A DNA stretch of 50,468 nt from an uncultured Prevotellaceae bacterium (GTDB lineage Bacteria > Bacteroidota > Bacteroidia > Bacteroidales > Muribaculaceae). The notes below the pieces were generated by a model. The model ran no database searches, was not told the origin of the DNA, and worked only from the letters and a program-made list of their open reading frames with translations. The stretch spans positions 89,254 to 139,721 of the forward strand of contig ONRP01000008.1 of the NCBI GenBank assembly GCA_900320245.1. The letters are read 5' to 3'. Below, piece by piece: positions 9,007 through 17,435 of this stretch; positions within the stretch are counted from its first letter, which is position 1; the number at the start of each line of letters is the position of its first letter. Made by a program: the position numbers and the translations under genes.

Positions 9007-9046
9007 ATAAAAAACTACGGGAGATATCCTTACGGACATCTCCCGT
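9007..9046 (-). terminator. Terminator of tRNA-Asp
   Basis: A 9-bp perfect stem (ACGGGAGAT/ATCTCCCGT, arms 9017-9025 and 9038-9046) followed on the minus strand by a T run. It begins at the last base of the encoded CCA. Confidence 0.85.
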
Positions 9047-9122
9047 GGCGGTGTGTACGTGACTCGAACACGCGACCCCCTGCGTGACAGGCAGGTATTC
9101 TAACCAACTGAACTAACACACC
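9046..9122 (-). tRNA. tRNA-Asp (anticodon GTC)
   Basis: The minus strand gives acceptor GGTGTGT/ACACACC, discriminator G, anticodon arm CCTGC-CTGTCAC-GCAGG and a T-loop GTTCGAGTC. The bases after the discriminator read CCA, so CCA appears encoded here, unlike in tRNA-Pro. It may be fortuitous, because the terminator stem starts there. Confidence 0.97.
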
Positions 9123-9149
9123 TGGTTACATTTCTTGGCAAATGCGGTG

Positions 9150-9182
9150 CAAAGATACAGCAAATGTTTTCAATCTTGCAAA
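9150..9182 (-). promoter_or_regulatory. Promoter of tRNA-Asp
   Basis: On the minus strand TTTG (9179-9182), 21 nt, then TATCTTTG (9150-9157), 28 nt before the tRNA 5' end. Confidence 0.75.
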
Positions 9183-9242
9183 TATTTGGTCATTTTTTTA
9201 TCCAAAATCCGTTTTTTGGGCCAAAATGACGGTTTCAACGGC

Positions 9243-10535
9243 TCATTTTTTATCGTCCTCGTCGACCACGTCGACCCTGACCAGTTCGATACGCGCCGCC
9301 GTCTTTCGCTCGATGGTGAAGCGGTAGGGCGGCAGTTCGAGCACCTCGCCCACGTTGGGAATGGCCTCATTCTCAGCCAGCAGGTAGCCGGCCAGCGTCT
9401 GGTAGTCGTCGCTCTCGGGGATGTCGAGATGGAAACGCTCGTTGATTTCCTCGATTTCCATGCGGCCCGAGAATTCATAACTGCCGTCATTCAGTTGACG
9501 GGCTATCAACTGGTTGCGGTCGTGCTCGTCCTCAATCTCGCCAAAGATTTCCTCGACCAGGTCCTCGAGCGTCACCATTCCGCTGGTGCCGCCGAACTCG
9601 TCAATCACGATGGCCATCGAGCGCTTCTCGCCCATGAGTTGCTGCATCATCTTGCGCGCAAGCAGCGTCTCGGGGGCAAACACCACGGGTTTGAGACGGG
9701 TTTTCCAGTCCACGTCGGTGACAAAGAGTTCGCTCACCTGGATAAAGCCGATGACGTCGTCGATATTCTCCTTATAGACCACAATCTTGGACAAGCCGGA
9801 GCGGGAGAACAGTTTCACCAGGTCGTCGCGCGTGGTGTCCTCGACATCGACAGCCACAATCTCGTTGCGCGGCACCATGCAGTCACGCAGCCGCGTGTCG
9901 CTGAAGTCGAGGGCGTTCTCAAAGATTTTCACCTCGCGCTCCACGGTCTTGTTCTCATCCTCGCGCTTGTCGATATTCTCCTGCAGGTAGGCATCCAGTT
10001 CATCAACAGAGAGCAGCCGCACGCGGGTGGAGTCGATCTTGATGCCGAACACCTTCATCAGCAGGGCCGACAGCCACTCGGTGAAGCGCGAGATGGGATA
10101 CAGCACGCAATATACCATCAGCAGCGGGATGGACGACGTGCGCAACGACGCGTTGGGGTTGATGCGGAAGATGCTCTTGGGAATGAACTCGCCGAAGATC
10201 AGGATAATCAGCGTGGCGATGAGCGTCTGTACGAACAGCAGCAGCAAGGGTTCTTCGGTGATATTCTGCGGCAATAGTTCAGACAGCAGGATGGCCATCG
10301 CCATCGAGTAGACGATGTTGGCGATGTTGTTGCCGATGAGCAGCGTGGAGATGAATGTCTCGCGGTTGCTATAGTAGATGTTGAGGATGCGGTTGATGAT
10401 GCCGCCGCGCGCCATCTCAATCTCGGCACGCACCTTGTTGGAACTGACAAAGGCGATTTCCATGCCCGAGAAGAATGCCGAGCACAGCAACGCCACGATG
10501 GCGATAATCAGCGATGTTGTGGTGTCAATGTTCAC
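9243..10535 (-). CDS. CNNM/CorC-family CBS-domain membrane protein (GldE-like)
   Basis: A 430-residue inner-membrane protein. The N-terminal CNNM (DUF21) domain spans about 1-190 with four hydrophobic segments (LIIAIVALLCSAFFSGMEIAF, then FISTLLIGNNIANIVYS). A CBS pair covers about 205-335 (DCMVPRNEIVAVDV; GMVTLEDLVEEIFGEIEDEHD). A CorC_HlyC domain ends the protein. Family members are magnesium or cobalt exporters or sensors; the Bacteroidetes GldE proteins share this layout. The older 'hemolysin' label is misleading. It is the last gene of the coaX-barrel-lptC unit, 49 nt after lptC. Confidence 0.92.
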   Translation of the reverse strand: MNIDTTTSLIIAIVALLCSAFFSGMEIAFVSSNKVRAEIEMARGGIINRILNIYYSNRETFISTLLIGNNIANIVYSMAMAILLSELLPQNITEEPLLLLFVQTLIATLIILIFGEFIPKSIFRINPNASLRTSSIPLLMVYCVLYPISRFTEWLSALLMKVFGIKIDSTRVRLLSVDELDAYLQENIDKREDENKTVEREVKIFENALDFSDTRLRDCMVPRNEIVAVDVEDTTRDDLVKLFSRSGLSKIVVYKENIDDVIGFIQVSELFVTDVDWKTRLKPVVFAPETLLARKMMQQLMGEKRSMAIVIDEFGGTSGMVTLEDLVEEIFGEIEDEHDRNQLIARQLNDGSYEFSGRMEIEEINERFHLDIPESDDYQTLAGYLLAENEAIPNVGEVLELPPYRFTIERKTAARIELVRVDVVDEDDKK

Positions 10536-10584
10536 TATACTATATCTTTTTTACTGTCGGCGGTGAAGGGCATTACACATATCT

Positions 10585-11187
10585 CTACTCGATGGTCTGG
10601 GGGGCCGGGGTGTTGCCGCTGTTGGGGTGCGGCATGCGCCGTTCGTCGATGGGGAAGATGGCCTCGACCTGGCGCAACTGGTAGGTCGTGAGACGCTCGT
10701 TGGACTCATAGCCATAGCCCTCGATGATGCGGCCCTGCTTCTCGATGTGGATAAACGCATCGCTGTACATGCGGTGGGCCTGCTGGTCCCAGATGAGTTC
10801 GTCGGTAAGCACCATGTCCTTGGTCGCGTTGGTCATCTGCACGTGGCCCGTCAGTGTCCACAGGTTGCTTATCTTGTCAAAGTAGGCCGAGTCGCACCTG
10901 ATGGTGGTCACCGTATTGTAGTTGTCGTCGAGTTCCTCGCACGTCACACCTTCGGGAAACGTCCAGTGGGGCTGCTTGGCCTCCTCATACATGTTCCACA
11001 ACTTGGCGTTGATGCGGTAACGGGTGTGGCCCGAGTCGCTGATGACGGTCTGAACGTCGCTGGTGGTCATCGTCGGTACCAACTCGGGGTTGGTAGGATG
11101 GTCCACCACGTTGGTCCCGTCGTCCTTGCAACCCGTCAACAACGACAACACCACTGCCAGGAGCATTATGTGCAGCAGGTGCCTCAT
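10585..11187 (-). CDS. lptC: LPS export protein LptC
   Basis: A 200-residue lipoprotein (signal ending LLTGC). After about 40 residues the LptC core appears: SGHTRYRINAKLWNMYEE, CDSAYFDKISNLWTLTGHVQM, LTDELIWDQQAHRMYSD, IIEGYGYESNERLTTYQL. LptC is the periplasmic bridge that takes LPS from LptBFG and passes it to LptA. The lipobox instead of a transmembrane anchor is common in Bacteroidetes. It starts 3 nt after the barrel gene, and coaX-barrel-lptC-CNNM is an arrangement I associate with this order. The other lpt genes are not in the window. Confidence 0.88.
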   Translation of the reverse strand: MRHLLHIMLLAVVLSLLTGCKDDGTNVVDHPTNPELVPTMTTSDVQTVISDSGHTRYRINAKLWNMYEEAKQPHWTFPEGVTCEELDDNYNTVTTIRCDSAYFDKISNLWTLTGHVQMTNATKDMVLTDELIWDQQAHRMYSDAFIHIEKQGRIIEGYGYESNERLTTYQLRQVEAIFPIDERRMPHPNSGNTPAPQTIE

Positions 11188-11190
11188 GCC

Positions 11191-12432
11191 TTAGCGGATG
11201 CGGCTCTTCCAGAACCACAGTTCGTTAAAGTTCACGCCGAGGGTGATGTTCAGGTAATTCTCGGTGATGAGTTGCGTCGGACTGGTCTCGCGGTGGCGCC
11301 ATTCCACGCCCAGGTTCACCGTGGTCTTGCCGCCGGGAGCCGGCAGACCGACACCCACGCTGGCACCATAGTCGCGCACGTTGTTGCCGTTGTAGTTCAT
11401 GTAGTCGTGGTTGTAGAACACGCCTGCACGGAACGACATCGCGCCGACATAACTGCCTCGCTTGTTGGGGGTGAACTGCACACCACCGGCAATTTTCCAG
11501 CGGTCATCAAAGTGCATCGGGCTCGGCTCAAAGCCTTCAATGGACTCATACTTGGCCTTGCTCCACTTCTGGTAGGTATAGTCGGCCTCGAGGGTCAGTT
11601 TGCGGTTCAGGTTGTAACTCAAGCCCACGCCGATGGATGCCGGCTGCTCATACTTGCCGCTCATCGAGGTGAAGCCGATGGTGTCGACCTTGCTGTCCTG
11701 GCTGTCAAAACTCGTTGCCCAGGCATCGCCATGGAACGACTTCTTGGGCTGGAACGTCGCGCCCACGGTCAACAGGTCACGGCCTTTGCTCAGCGGCAGG
11801 CTGTACTGGAGACCGAACTGGGCGTTCCAGTCGCGCATCTTCATGTTGCGGTTGAAGTAACTCGTCGAATTGGAGTTGATGAGGGTCGTGTTGGACGTCG
11901 AACCGAAGAGATAGGCAAAATTGAAGCCCACGCTCAGGTTCTTCACCGGCTCGTAGCCCACACCGACGAACAACTGGTTGAAACCGCCGTTGCCGCTGCG
12001 CGATTCGCTGCCGCCGTCAATGTCTCCGCCGTAGGAATAGCCCACCGACGAATAGGGCAACAGGCCGAATGCGGCACCCAGCCCCTTGGTCACCCTGAAG
12101 TGGCCCGTCAGGTAGTCCAGACCGCCGCCGAAGTTGTATCCCTTGTTCCCGTTCTCCTTGCTCCACAGGTTGGTCAGGTCTACACCGACATCCCACAAGT
12201 AGGTCAGTGAATCAACGTTGGCATAGGAGGCCGGGTTCATCACGTTGATGATGCGCCCGCCCTTCATGGCATAGCCCACGCCACCCATCGAGCGCTGGAT
12301 GCTCGACACGTTGTCGCTGAGCATGCCGTAACCCATCTTGGAGTAAGGGGTGGTAACAATCTGTGCCCGTGCCACGAGACATCCCGCAGCCACGACGAGC
12401 AGTAACAATGCTATGGTTCTAACAGTTCTCAT
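11191..12432 (-). CDS. Outer-membrane beta-barrel protein next to lptC
   Basis: A 413-residue protein with a signal peptide (cleavage near VARA-QIVTTPYSKMGYG) and a body of alternating amphipathic strands ending in aromatic-rich residues (LNITLGVNFNELWFWKSRIR), as in outer-membrane barrels. YSKMGYGMLSD..QRSMGGVGYAM and NPASYANVDSLT resemble FadL/long-chain fatty-acid-type transporters and PorV-like proteins of Bacteroidetes. Its start overlaps the coaX end by 14 nt and its end is 3 nt from lptC. Conserved linkage to lptC hints at an envelope-biogenesis role, but no substrate can be named. Confidence 0.8.
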   Translation of the reverse strand: MRTVRTIALLLLVVAAGCLVARAQIVTTPYSKMGYGMLSDNVSSIQRSMGGVGYAMKGGRIINVMNPASYANVDSLTYLWDVGVDLTNLWSKENGNKGYNFGGGLDYLTGHFRVTKGLGAAFGLLPYSSVGYSYGGDIDGGSESRSGNGGFNQLFVGVGYEPVKNLSVGFNFAYLFGSTSNTTLINSNSTSYFNRNMKMRDWNAQFGLQYSLPLSKGRDLLTVGATFQPKKSFHGDAWATSFDSQDSKVDTIGFTSMSGKYEQPASIGVGLSYNLNRKLTLEADYTYQKWSKAKYESIEGFEPSPMHFDDRWKIAGGVQFTPNKRGSYVGAMSFRAGVFYNHDYMNYNGNNVRDYGASVGVGLPAPGGKTTVNLGVEWRHRETSPTQLITENYLNITLGVNFNELWFWKSRIR

Positions 12433-13186
12433 TTGCTGTTTGATATAAATAGATGCGGTTGAGGCCCTCAGCCGCTAAATTTTCATAATAAATCACGTCC
12501 TTGTCACACATGCGCTCGTGCAGCATGCGTCCGTCGCCGCCAGTGATGAAGACCATCAGGTTGGGGTGCGAGAGTTTCAGGTCGGCGATGTAACCCTTGA
12601 TCTCGGCCATCAGTCCCAGAATCACACCACTGCGTATCGCGGTATCGGTATCATAGCCCACGATGGGCGTGTCGCCAACGGGATCCACCAGGGGCAGGCG
12701 TCCGGTATGCTCATGCAACGACTTGAAGCGCAACGCCAGGCCAGGCGCGATGTTGCCGCCGACAAAGCAGCCCTTGCACGTCACCAGGTCATAGGTCACA
12801 GCAGTGCCCGCGTCGATGACCAGCACGTCGCAGTCGTTGTCCAGACGCTGGGCGATGGCCCATGCGCCCACTGCGGTGGCGATGCGGTCACGCCCCAGGG
12901 TCGACGGCGTGCGGTAGCCCAATGTAATGGGCAGCGGGGTGTCGTGGGTGAGATGCACCACGCGGCGGCAGCGCTGCTCCACCAGTTGTTCGATACGTTG
13001 GCTCGAGGCACTCGAGGCCGTACTGCACACAATGGCCGTGTCGGGCTTGTAGGTGCTGATGAAACGCTCCAGCAGCCGGGTGTTGCGACGCAAAAAGCGG
13101 TTGGTCGCCACAACCTGGTTACCGATGAAAAACGCCACCTTCACCGAGGTGTTACCGTTGTCTATTGTCAGATTTCCTATCATCAA
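12419..13186 (-). CDS. coaX: Type III pantothenate kinase
   Basis: A 255-residue CoaX, phosphorylating pantothenate in the first step of coenzyme A synthesis. The ASKHA-fold motifs are clear: LTIDNGNTSVK near the N-terminus, TLGRDRIATAVGAW, VIDAGTAVTYD, GCFVGGNIAPGL, FITGGDG. The protein begins with two adjacent ATGs (13186 and 13183). The promoter element at 13192-13199 lies so close that the transcript may have almost no leader. First gene of a four-gene operon. Confidence 0.96.
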   Translation of the reverse strand: MMIGNLTIDNGNTSVKVAFFIGNQVVATNRFLRRNTRLLERFISTYKPDTAIVCSTASSASSQRIEQLVEQRCRRVVHLTHDTPLPITLGYRTPSTLGRDRIATAVGAWAIAQRLDNDCDVLVIDAGTAVTYDLVTCKGCFVGGNIAPGLALRFKSLHEHTGRLPLVDPVGDTPIVGYDTDTAIRSGVILGLMAEIKGYIADLKLSHPNLMVFITGGDGRMLHERMCDKDVIYYENLAAEGLNRIYLYQTANENC

Positions 13187-13191
13187 AAGCG

Positions 13192-13199
13192 CAAAATTA
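13192..13199 (-). promoter_or_regulatory. Promoter element for the coaX operon
   Basis: The minus strand reads TAATTTTG (TAnnTTTG) only 6 nt before the first coaX ATG, implying a very short or absent 5' leader if used. Confidence 0.45.
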
Positions 13200-13241
13200 C
13201 TAAAAAATGACTAATTACAAAGCCTAAGAGCCTGCTTGAGG

Positions 13242-13616
13242 CTATTTTTCGCTTTTACGGTTCTCTTTGTCAATCATCCAGGAGGCATACATCTGGACCA
13301 CCAGGCCGGCCAGCAACAGGGCAACCCAGTTCTTGTACAACTCGGGAATGAACTTGATTGAGGCACTCGCACAGTACAGCAACGCACTGAAGATGAGCAG
13401 GTGATGCAGGCGCTTCACGCGCAGCGAGCCGCTGCCGTCATAGCCGATGAAACGGGCCACCAGCACTGTCAGGGCACCAGCGGTGTAACTCCATAGTATC
13501 CACTCGTTGGTGGTCACGTTGTAGAACAACTCCATCACAGCCATGACGACCATGACCAGCAAGCCGAGCATGACCAGCACATTTGACAGCAATATTCTTT
13601 TTTCTTTTGTCATCAT
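13242..13616 (-). CDS. Four-helix inner-membrane protein, unknown function
   Basis: A 124-residue protein with four hydrophobic segments: VLVMLGLLVMVVMAVMELF, WSYTAGALTVLVARFIGY, HLLIFSALLYCASASIKF, WVALLLAGLVVQMYASWM. A short charged cytosolic tail follows. No family recognised. It starts 7 nt after the FtsB/DivIC-like gene, so the two are almost certainly co-transcribed, with trmD upstream. Linkage suggests, but does not show, a connection with division or the envelope. Confidence 0.75.
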   Translation of the reverse strand: MMTKEKRILLSNVLVMLGLLVMVVMAVMELFYNVTTNEWILWSYTAGALTVLVARFIGYDGSGSLRVKRLHHLLIFSALLYCASASIKFIPELYKNWVALLLAGLVVQMYASWMIDKENRKSEK

Positions 13617-13623
13617 TGTCGTT

Positions 13624-13932
13624 TCAGGGAATATCGGTGATATATACTTCCTCGTTGGTTCGCTTCATGCCATATTTCTCGCGCACCAGGCGCTCCAGCG
13701 TCTCGTTGTCGGTGTTGAGTTCGTTGACCTTGGCGTCATAGACGGCTGCCGAGTCCTGGTTGTTCTTGATCTGGCTCTTGAGTTCGTTGATCTGCTTGCG
13801 ATACTTGCTCGTGAGCAGATAGTTGTTGTCGCCGAAGAATGCCAGCGTGATGACAAACACAACGACAATCACCAGCGGCACATTCAGCCACCGGGGAATC
13901 CATTTGGGGCGTTGAAAATTAAATGATACCAT
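13624..13932 (-). CDS. FtsB/DivIC-like septum formation initiator
   Basis: A 102-residue bitopic protein: short basic cytosolic N-terminus, one transmembrane helix (LNVPLVIVVVFVITLAFFG), a periplasmic coiled coil (QINELKSQIKNNQDSAAVYDAKVNELN as heptads) and a conserved end LERLVREKYGMKRTNEEVY. This size, topology and the REKYGM motif are those of FtsB/DivIC proteins that bridge FtsL and FtsQ in the divisome. It lies 52 nt after trmD and 7 nt before a small membrane protein gene. Confidence 0.85.
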   Translation of the reverse strand: MVSFNFQRPKWIPRWLNVPLVIVVVFVITLAFFGDNNYLLTSKYRKQINELKSQIKNNQDSAAVYDAKVNELNTDNETLERLVREKYGMKRTNEEVYITDIP

Positions 13933-13984
13933 ATTTCGTTCAGTTATGGGTTGATTGTATCTGTGATGGGTTGAAAATCTCGGT

Positions 13985-14668
13985 TTATTCGTTGTCCTTC
14001 AGCAGGTTGGGACGGAGCCGACGCGTGCGCTCCAGCGACATCTGCATCTTCCACTCGGCGATTTTGGCCTGGTGGCCGCTGAGCAGGATTTCGGGCACAT
14101 GCCAGCCGTTGAACACCTCGGGACGCGTATACACGGGCGCCTCGATCAGGCCGTCCTGGAACGAGTCGCTCAGGGCGCTCTGCTCGTCACCGATGGCACC
14201 GGGCAACAGGCGCACCACGGCATCGGCAATGACGGCAGCGGGCAGTTCTCCCCCGGTGAGCACATAGTCACCGATGGTGATTTCCCGGGTGATGAGGTGC
14301 TCGCGGATGCGATAGTCCACGCCCTTGTAATGGCCGCACAGTATCATCAGGTTCTCCTTGAGCGACAAGGCATTGGCCATCGGTTGGTCCAACTGCTCGC
14401 CGTCGGGCGAGGTGAAGATGATTTCGTCATAGTGGCGCTGGCTCTTCAGTTCTTCCATACAGCGCCACACGGGCTCAATCTGCATCACCATGCCGGCCTC
14501 GCCGCCAAAGGGGTAGTCGTCCACCTTGCGGTGCTTGCGCAGGCTCCAGTCACGCAGGTTGTGCACATGAATCTCGACAAGGCCCTTATCCTGGGCTCGC
14601 TGCAGGATTGAGGTGTGCAGGGGCGACTCCAGGGCGTCGGGCATTACTGTGAGGATATCTATTCGCAT
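13985..14668 (-). CDS. trmD: tRNA (guanine37-N1)-methyltransferase
   Basis: A full-length 227-residue TrmD, a SPOUT-fold enzyme that methylates G37 of tRNAs reading CNN codons to prevent frameshifting. [39 protein letters not shown] and [25 protein letters not shown] are the family's SAM-binding knot and catalytic motifs. Usually trmD sits with ribosomal genes; here it follows a secreted phosphoesterase gene by 16 nt and precedes the FtsB-like gene. Confidence 0.97.
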   Translation of the reverse strand: MRIDILTVMPDALESPLHTSILQRAQDKGLVEIHVHNLRDWSLRKHRKVDDYPFGGEAGMVMQIEPVWRCMEELKSQRHYDEIIFTSPDGEQLDQPMANALSLKENLMILCGHYKGVDYRIREHLITREITIGDYVLTGGELPAAVIADAVVRLLPGAIGDEQSALSDSFQDGLIEAPVYTRPEVFNGWHVPEILLSGHQAKIAEWKMQMSLERTRRLRPNLLKDNE

Positions 14669-14684
14669 TGTCGTTGTTCGTTGA

Positions 14685-16505
14685 TTAGTTCTTGAGTATT
14701 GAGTCGATAATCTTGTTCACGTCGGCGATGTTGACCTCGCCGTCGGCGTTGACGTCGGCCAGCAGCAGCGGGCACGACTGGCTCGAAGTCCCGATGAGCA
14801 AGGCGACGACTGCATTGATGTCAGCGATGTTGATTTCGCCGTCACCGTTCACGTCACCCGGCACGAGGAGCGTCTCCTTGCCCTCCATGTCCAGGTTGTA
14901 GTGGTGCGGACGTGCGATGCGGTGAAGATAGACGTTGCCGAAGGTGTCGACCACGCGCACAGTCACGGGCTTGGTAGCGGTGGCTGCCTGGGCCTTGAAC
15001 AGGTGGGTGCTGTTGGTCGTGATGTAGTAGGTGCTGTAGTAGCCTGCCGTGGCATAACGGGGGACGTCGTAGGCGAGGGTGTGGTAGGGGTCCTCGGTAT
15101 ACACGCGCTGGCTCGGCAGGATGCTGTCGCCCTCGCAGATGGTGACCTGCCAGCCGGGGGCAAAGGCATACACGTTGACCATCAGCGTGTTGTCGGCGAT
15201 ATTGCCATAGTTCACCCGCGAGGGATACTCGTTCAGGATGGCCTTTATCGTGGCATTGGTGCGGTAGAAATCCCGCACGGTGTTCATGTCATAGACACGC
15301 ATCTGGCGCTCGCCCTCGTGGATGGGCTTGAAAGCCCACTGCAGGCGGGTGCCGTTGATGGTCCAGCGCATGTAGCCGGCCGGGCTGCCGTCCTGGCAGA
15401 TGTGGTGCCCGGTGATAACGGCGCTTTGCCACAGCGAGCCGCAGGTGGCCGCGATGTTGTGCTCGGTAATATGGGGATAGGCAGCGGGCTCAGCGGTGTA
15501 GTTGCAATGGTTATGGCCACTGACGATGTGCACCTCGTCATAGTCGTTGAGTATCGAGCACAGGGTGTAGGTGTTGTCAAGGCGGGCGCTGTAGTTGAAG
15601 TTCGAGGTGATGCTCCAGGCGGGGATGTGCAGGCACACCACCACGGGGGTGGCGTGGTCTACCAGGGCCAGGTCCTTGCGCAACCATTGTATCTGTTCGT
15701 TGGTGATGGCGCCACGGTAGTTGCGGCTGCCGGCGACACCCTCGCTGTAGGACTCACCCGGATAGGCAATGTTCAGGTACACGATGTCGTCAAGGACCAC
15801 ATAGTGCACCTTGCCCAGGTTGAAACTGTAGTAGTTGGGGCACACGATATCGCGCCAGGCGGCAACCGATTCCTCGTCGGTGTTGTCACCGGCAGGGATG
15901 CTTGGGTCGTGGTCATGGTTGCCGATGACGGGCCACAGCGTCATCGGGTAGTTGAAGTGCGCCATGTCGGCCATAAAGTCACCCAGGTTGTAGTCGTTCT
16001 GCGTCCAGAAGACGTCCCAGGTGAGGTCGCCGAGCAGGATCGAGTAGATAGCGCCGCTGCCGGCACGCTCCACCTCGTCGTTGAGGTTGGCGATGAGGCC
16101 TTTCTTGAAATAGGCGCGGTCGCTGCTTCGACGGGCCAGGTGGGTGTCGGCACCGATGATGACGATGTGCCGCTCGTTGTCCACACGGCGCAACGTGAAG
16201 TCATGGACCTCATGGACACTGGCGTCGCGCGTGTCGAGCGGAGCCCAGAACCGCGGGTTGAAGCCGTCGGCGAGCATGGGCTCGTAACCGCCGGGCAACG
16301 TGTAGAAGACATAGCCGTTCCTTTTGTTGCTGGTCATGGCATAGTGGCCGTCGGCATCGGTGAGCACGATAGTATAGCCGTCGCTCACAGCAACACCGGC
16401 CACGCCATGCCCCTCACAGGTGATGGTGCCGCTCAGGTTCTGCGCAGCAGCCATCGCCGTGCCCAGGAGCACCAGCGCCATCGCCAATTGTATAATCCTC
16501 TTCAC
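14685..16505 (-). CDS. Secreted calcineurin-like phosphoesterase with dockerin-like tail
   Basis: A 606-residue exported protein (signal ending AMAAAQ) starting at GTG 16503-16505, which abuts a heptamer array. Residues 25-110 form a carboxypeptidase-regulatory-like N-domain ([20 protein letters not shown]). The metallophosphoesterase core follows: [31 protein letters not shown]. Here the usual first D.H is AD.H. A C-terminal beta domain precedes two dockerin-like calcium repeats ([18 protein letters not shown] and [18 protein letters not shown]). Likely an envelope or extracellular phosphoesterase; substrate unknown. The gene sits upstream of trmD in the same unit. Confidence 0.9.
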   Translation of the reverse strand: MKRIIQLAMALVLLGTAMAAAQNLSGTITCEGHGVAGVAVSDGYTIVLTDADGHYAMTSNKRNGYVFYTLPGGYEPMLADGFNPRFWAPLDTRDASVHEVHDFTLRRVDNERHIVIIGADTHLARRSSDRAYFKKGLIANLNDEVERAGSGAIYSILLGDLTWDVFWTQNDYNLGDFMADMAHFNYPMTLWPVIGNHDHDPSIPAGDNTDEESVAAWRDIVCPNYYSFNLGKVHYVVLDDIVYLNIAYPGESYSEGVAGSRNYRGAITNEQIQWLRKDLALVDHATPVVVCLHIPAWSITSNFNYSARLDNTYTLCSILNDYDEVHIVSGHNHCNYTAEPAAYPHITEHNIAATCGSLWQSAVITGHHICQDGSPAGYMRWTINGTRLQWAFKPIHEGERQMRVYDMNTVRDFYRTNATIKAILNEYPSRVNYGNIADNTLMVNVYAFAPGWQVTICEGDSILPSQRVYTEDPYHTLAYDVPRYATAGYYSTYYITTNSTHLFKAQAATATKPVTVRVVDTFGNVYLHRIARPHHYNLDMEGKETLLVPGDVNGDGEINIADINAVVALLIGTSSQSCPLLLADVNADGEVNIADVNKIIDSILKN

Positions 16506-16547
16506 TAACCTTTAACCTCTAACCTTTAACCTCTAACCTCTAACCTC
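16506..16547. repeat. Heptamer array B (6 units) overlapping the end of DUF4491
   Basis: Six contiguous units TAACCTY on the plus strand. Read in the gene direction they are GAGGTTA/AAGGTTA. The array supplies the last residues and the stop codon (16533-16535) of the DUF4491 gene and ends exactly at the GTG start of the phosphoesterase gene. Confidence 0.9.
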
Positions 16548-16868
16548 TTTATCATCCCAAGGGTAGGTGCGCTTGGGGTTACGCGGGAACCAGCCCTTGC
16601 GCACACGCTCCTGCTGTTCGCCCATCTCCTTGATGCCCCAGAAGCACGAGAAGGCGCCCACGCCCATCAACGACGAGAACAGCACGTCGCTGATGAGCAC
16701 CGAACCCGCACACAAGGCGATGCCAACAAGCAGGAACACCCACTTGAAGCGTTGGCCGCAATAGTACTCGCCCTTGATGACGATGGGGTGACAGATGCCG
16801 ATGATAAGAAACGAGCACAGACCCAAAACCAGGCCTTGCAAGTGATATGTAGACAAAAAATCCATCAT
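16533..16868 (-). CDS. DUF4491 family membrane protein
   Basis: A 111-residue protein with three hydrophobic helices (LQGLVLGLCSFLIIGICHP, WVFLLVGIALCAGSVLI, FSSLMGVGAFSCFWGI) and the conserved tail EQQERVRKGWFPRNPKR, matching DUF4491 proteins of Bacteroidetes, whose function is unknown. After NPKR the protein continues TYPWDDKEVRG, and the final EVRG plus stop is encoded by heptamer repeats. A TAnnTTTG element lies 68 nt upstream (16936-16943). Confidence 0.88.
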   Translation of the reverse strand: MMDFLSTYHLQGLVLGLCSFLIIGICHPIVIKGEYYCGQRFKWVFLLVGIALCAGSVLISDVLFSSLMGVGAFSCFWGIKEMGEQQERVRKGWFPRNPKRTYPWDDKEVRG

Positions 16869-16935
16869 TGCCAGTCTGTTAGAAATTGCCGCACGTCAAG
16901 GAAGGCTCTCCCCTCCCCGACTTTTTATCGTTCTG

Positions 16936-16943
16936 CAAAATTA
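16936..16943 (-). promoter_or_regulatory. Promoter element for the DUF4491-phosphoesterase-trmD unit
   Basis: The minus strand reads TAATTTTG, matching TAnnTTTG, 68 nt before the DUF4491 ATG. Confidence 0.5.
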
Positions 16944-17042
16944 CACCTTTTAGCCGACAACCCCGTATGAAAAAAACTTAAATTGTGTTTCCGGCTCTCT
17001 ATTTTTGCCGGCAAGTTGTCATGACGCATCACTGCGGCAGTA

Positions 17043-17273
17043 TTACTGCAACGCTTCGAGCAGCAGTCCGAAAAAGACGTAGGCGGCAAACAATATCAGG
17101 GTAAACACGATGGAACGCCACAGGCAGCCCCATCCGCTCATGGGCTCCTTGGGAGATTTCTTCTTGTTTTTCCTGGACTTGCTGGAGGCGGGCCGTGGCT
17201 TGGCAGCCGGCGAGGTATTCCCCTCGCTGACAGCACTGATGGGCACGGTCACCTTGTCTGTCGTCGGTTTCAT
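17043..17273 (-). CDS. Small single-pass membrane protein
   Basis: A 76-residue protein: about 45 basic, Pro/Ser/Lys-rich residues (KSRKNKKKSPKEP), then one helix (SIVFTLILFAAYVFFGLLLEAL) that ends the protein. The charge pattern predicts a cytosolic N-terminus. No family recognised. It follows the acidic membrane protein gene of the tubulin/Hsp70-like cluster by 162 nt, but a repeat element lies between them, so membership in that operon is uncertain. Confidence 0.6.
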   Translation of the reverse strand: MKPTTDKVTVPISAVSEGNTSPAAKPRPASSKSRKNKKKSPKEPMSGWGCLWRSIVFTLILFAAYVFFGLLLEALQ

Positions 17274-17300
17274 CGGCGATTAGGAATTAGAGATTACAGA

Positions 17301-17416
17301 TTGGCCCATCTTCATTTTAACCGTGCTGCGCACAGGAAATTTTTCAAATTTAATTTTAAATAAACTATCTTTTAATTTCCCGCCGCCAGGCGGTTAAAAA
17401 AATGGAGATGGGCCAA
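17301..17416. repeat. Double-hairpin element, copy 1, inside an 18-bp inverted repeat
   Basis: The core 17320-17395 starts ACCGTGC-TGC-GCAC and ends CCGCC-NNN-GGCGGTT around an AT-rich middle (AAATTTAATTTTAAATAA). Outside it, TTGGCCCATCTTCATTTT (17301-17318) is repeated inverted at 17399-17416 with one mismatch. The same core occurs at 27383 and, reversed, at 44028-44123. Confidence 0.7.
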
Positions 17417-17435
17417 CTGCTAAATCGCTCAGGTT

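Noticed and set aside
14901-16508. 535-residue plus-strand open frame
   Set aside because: Antisense to the phosphoesterase gene, with no domain or signal sequence.
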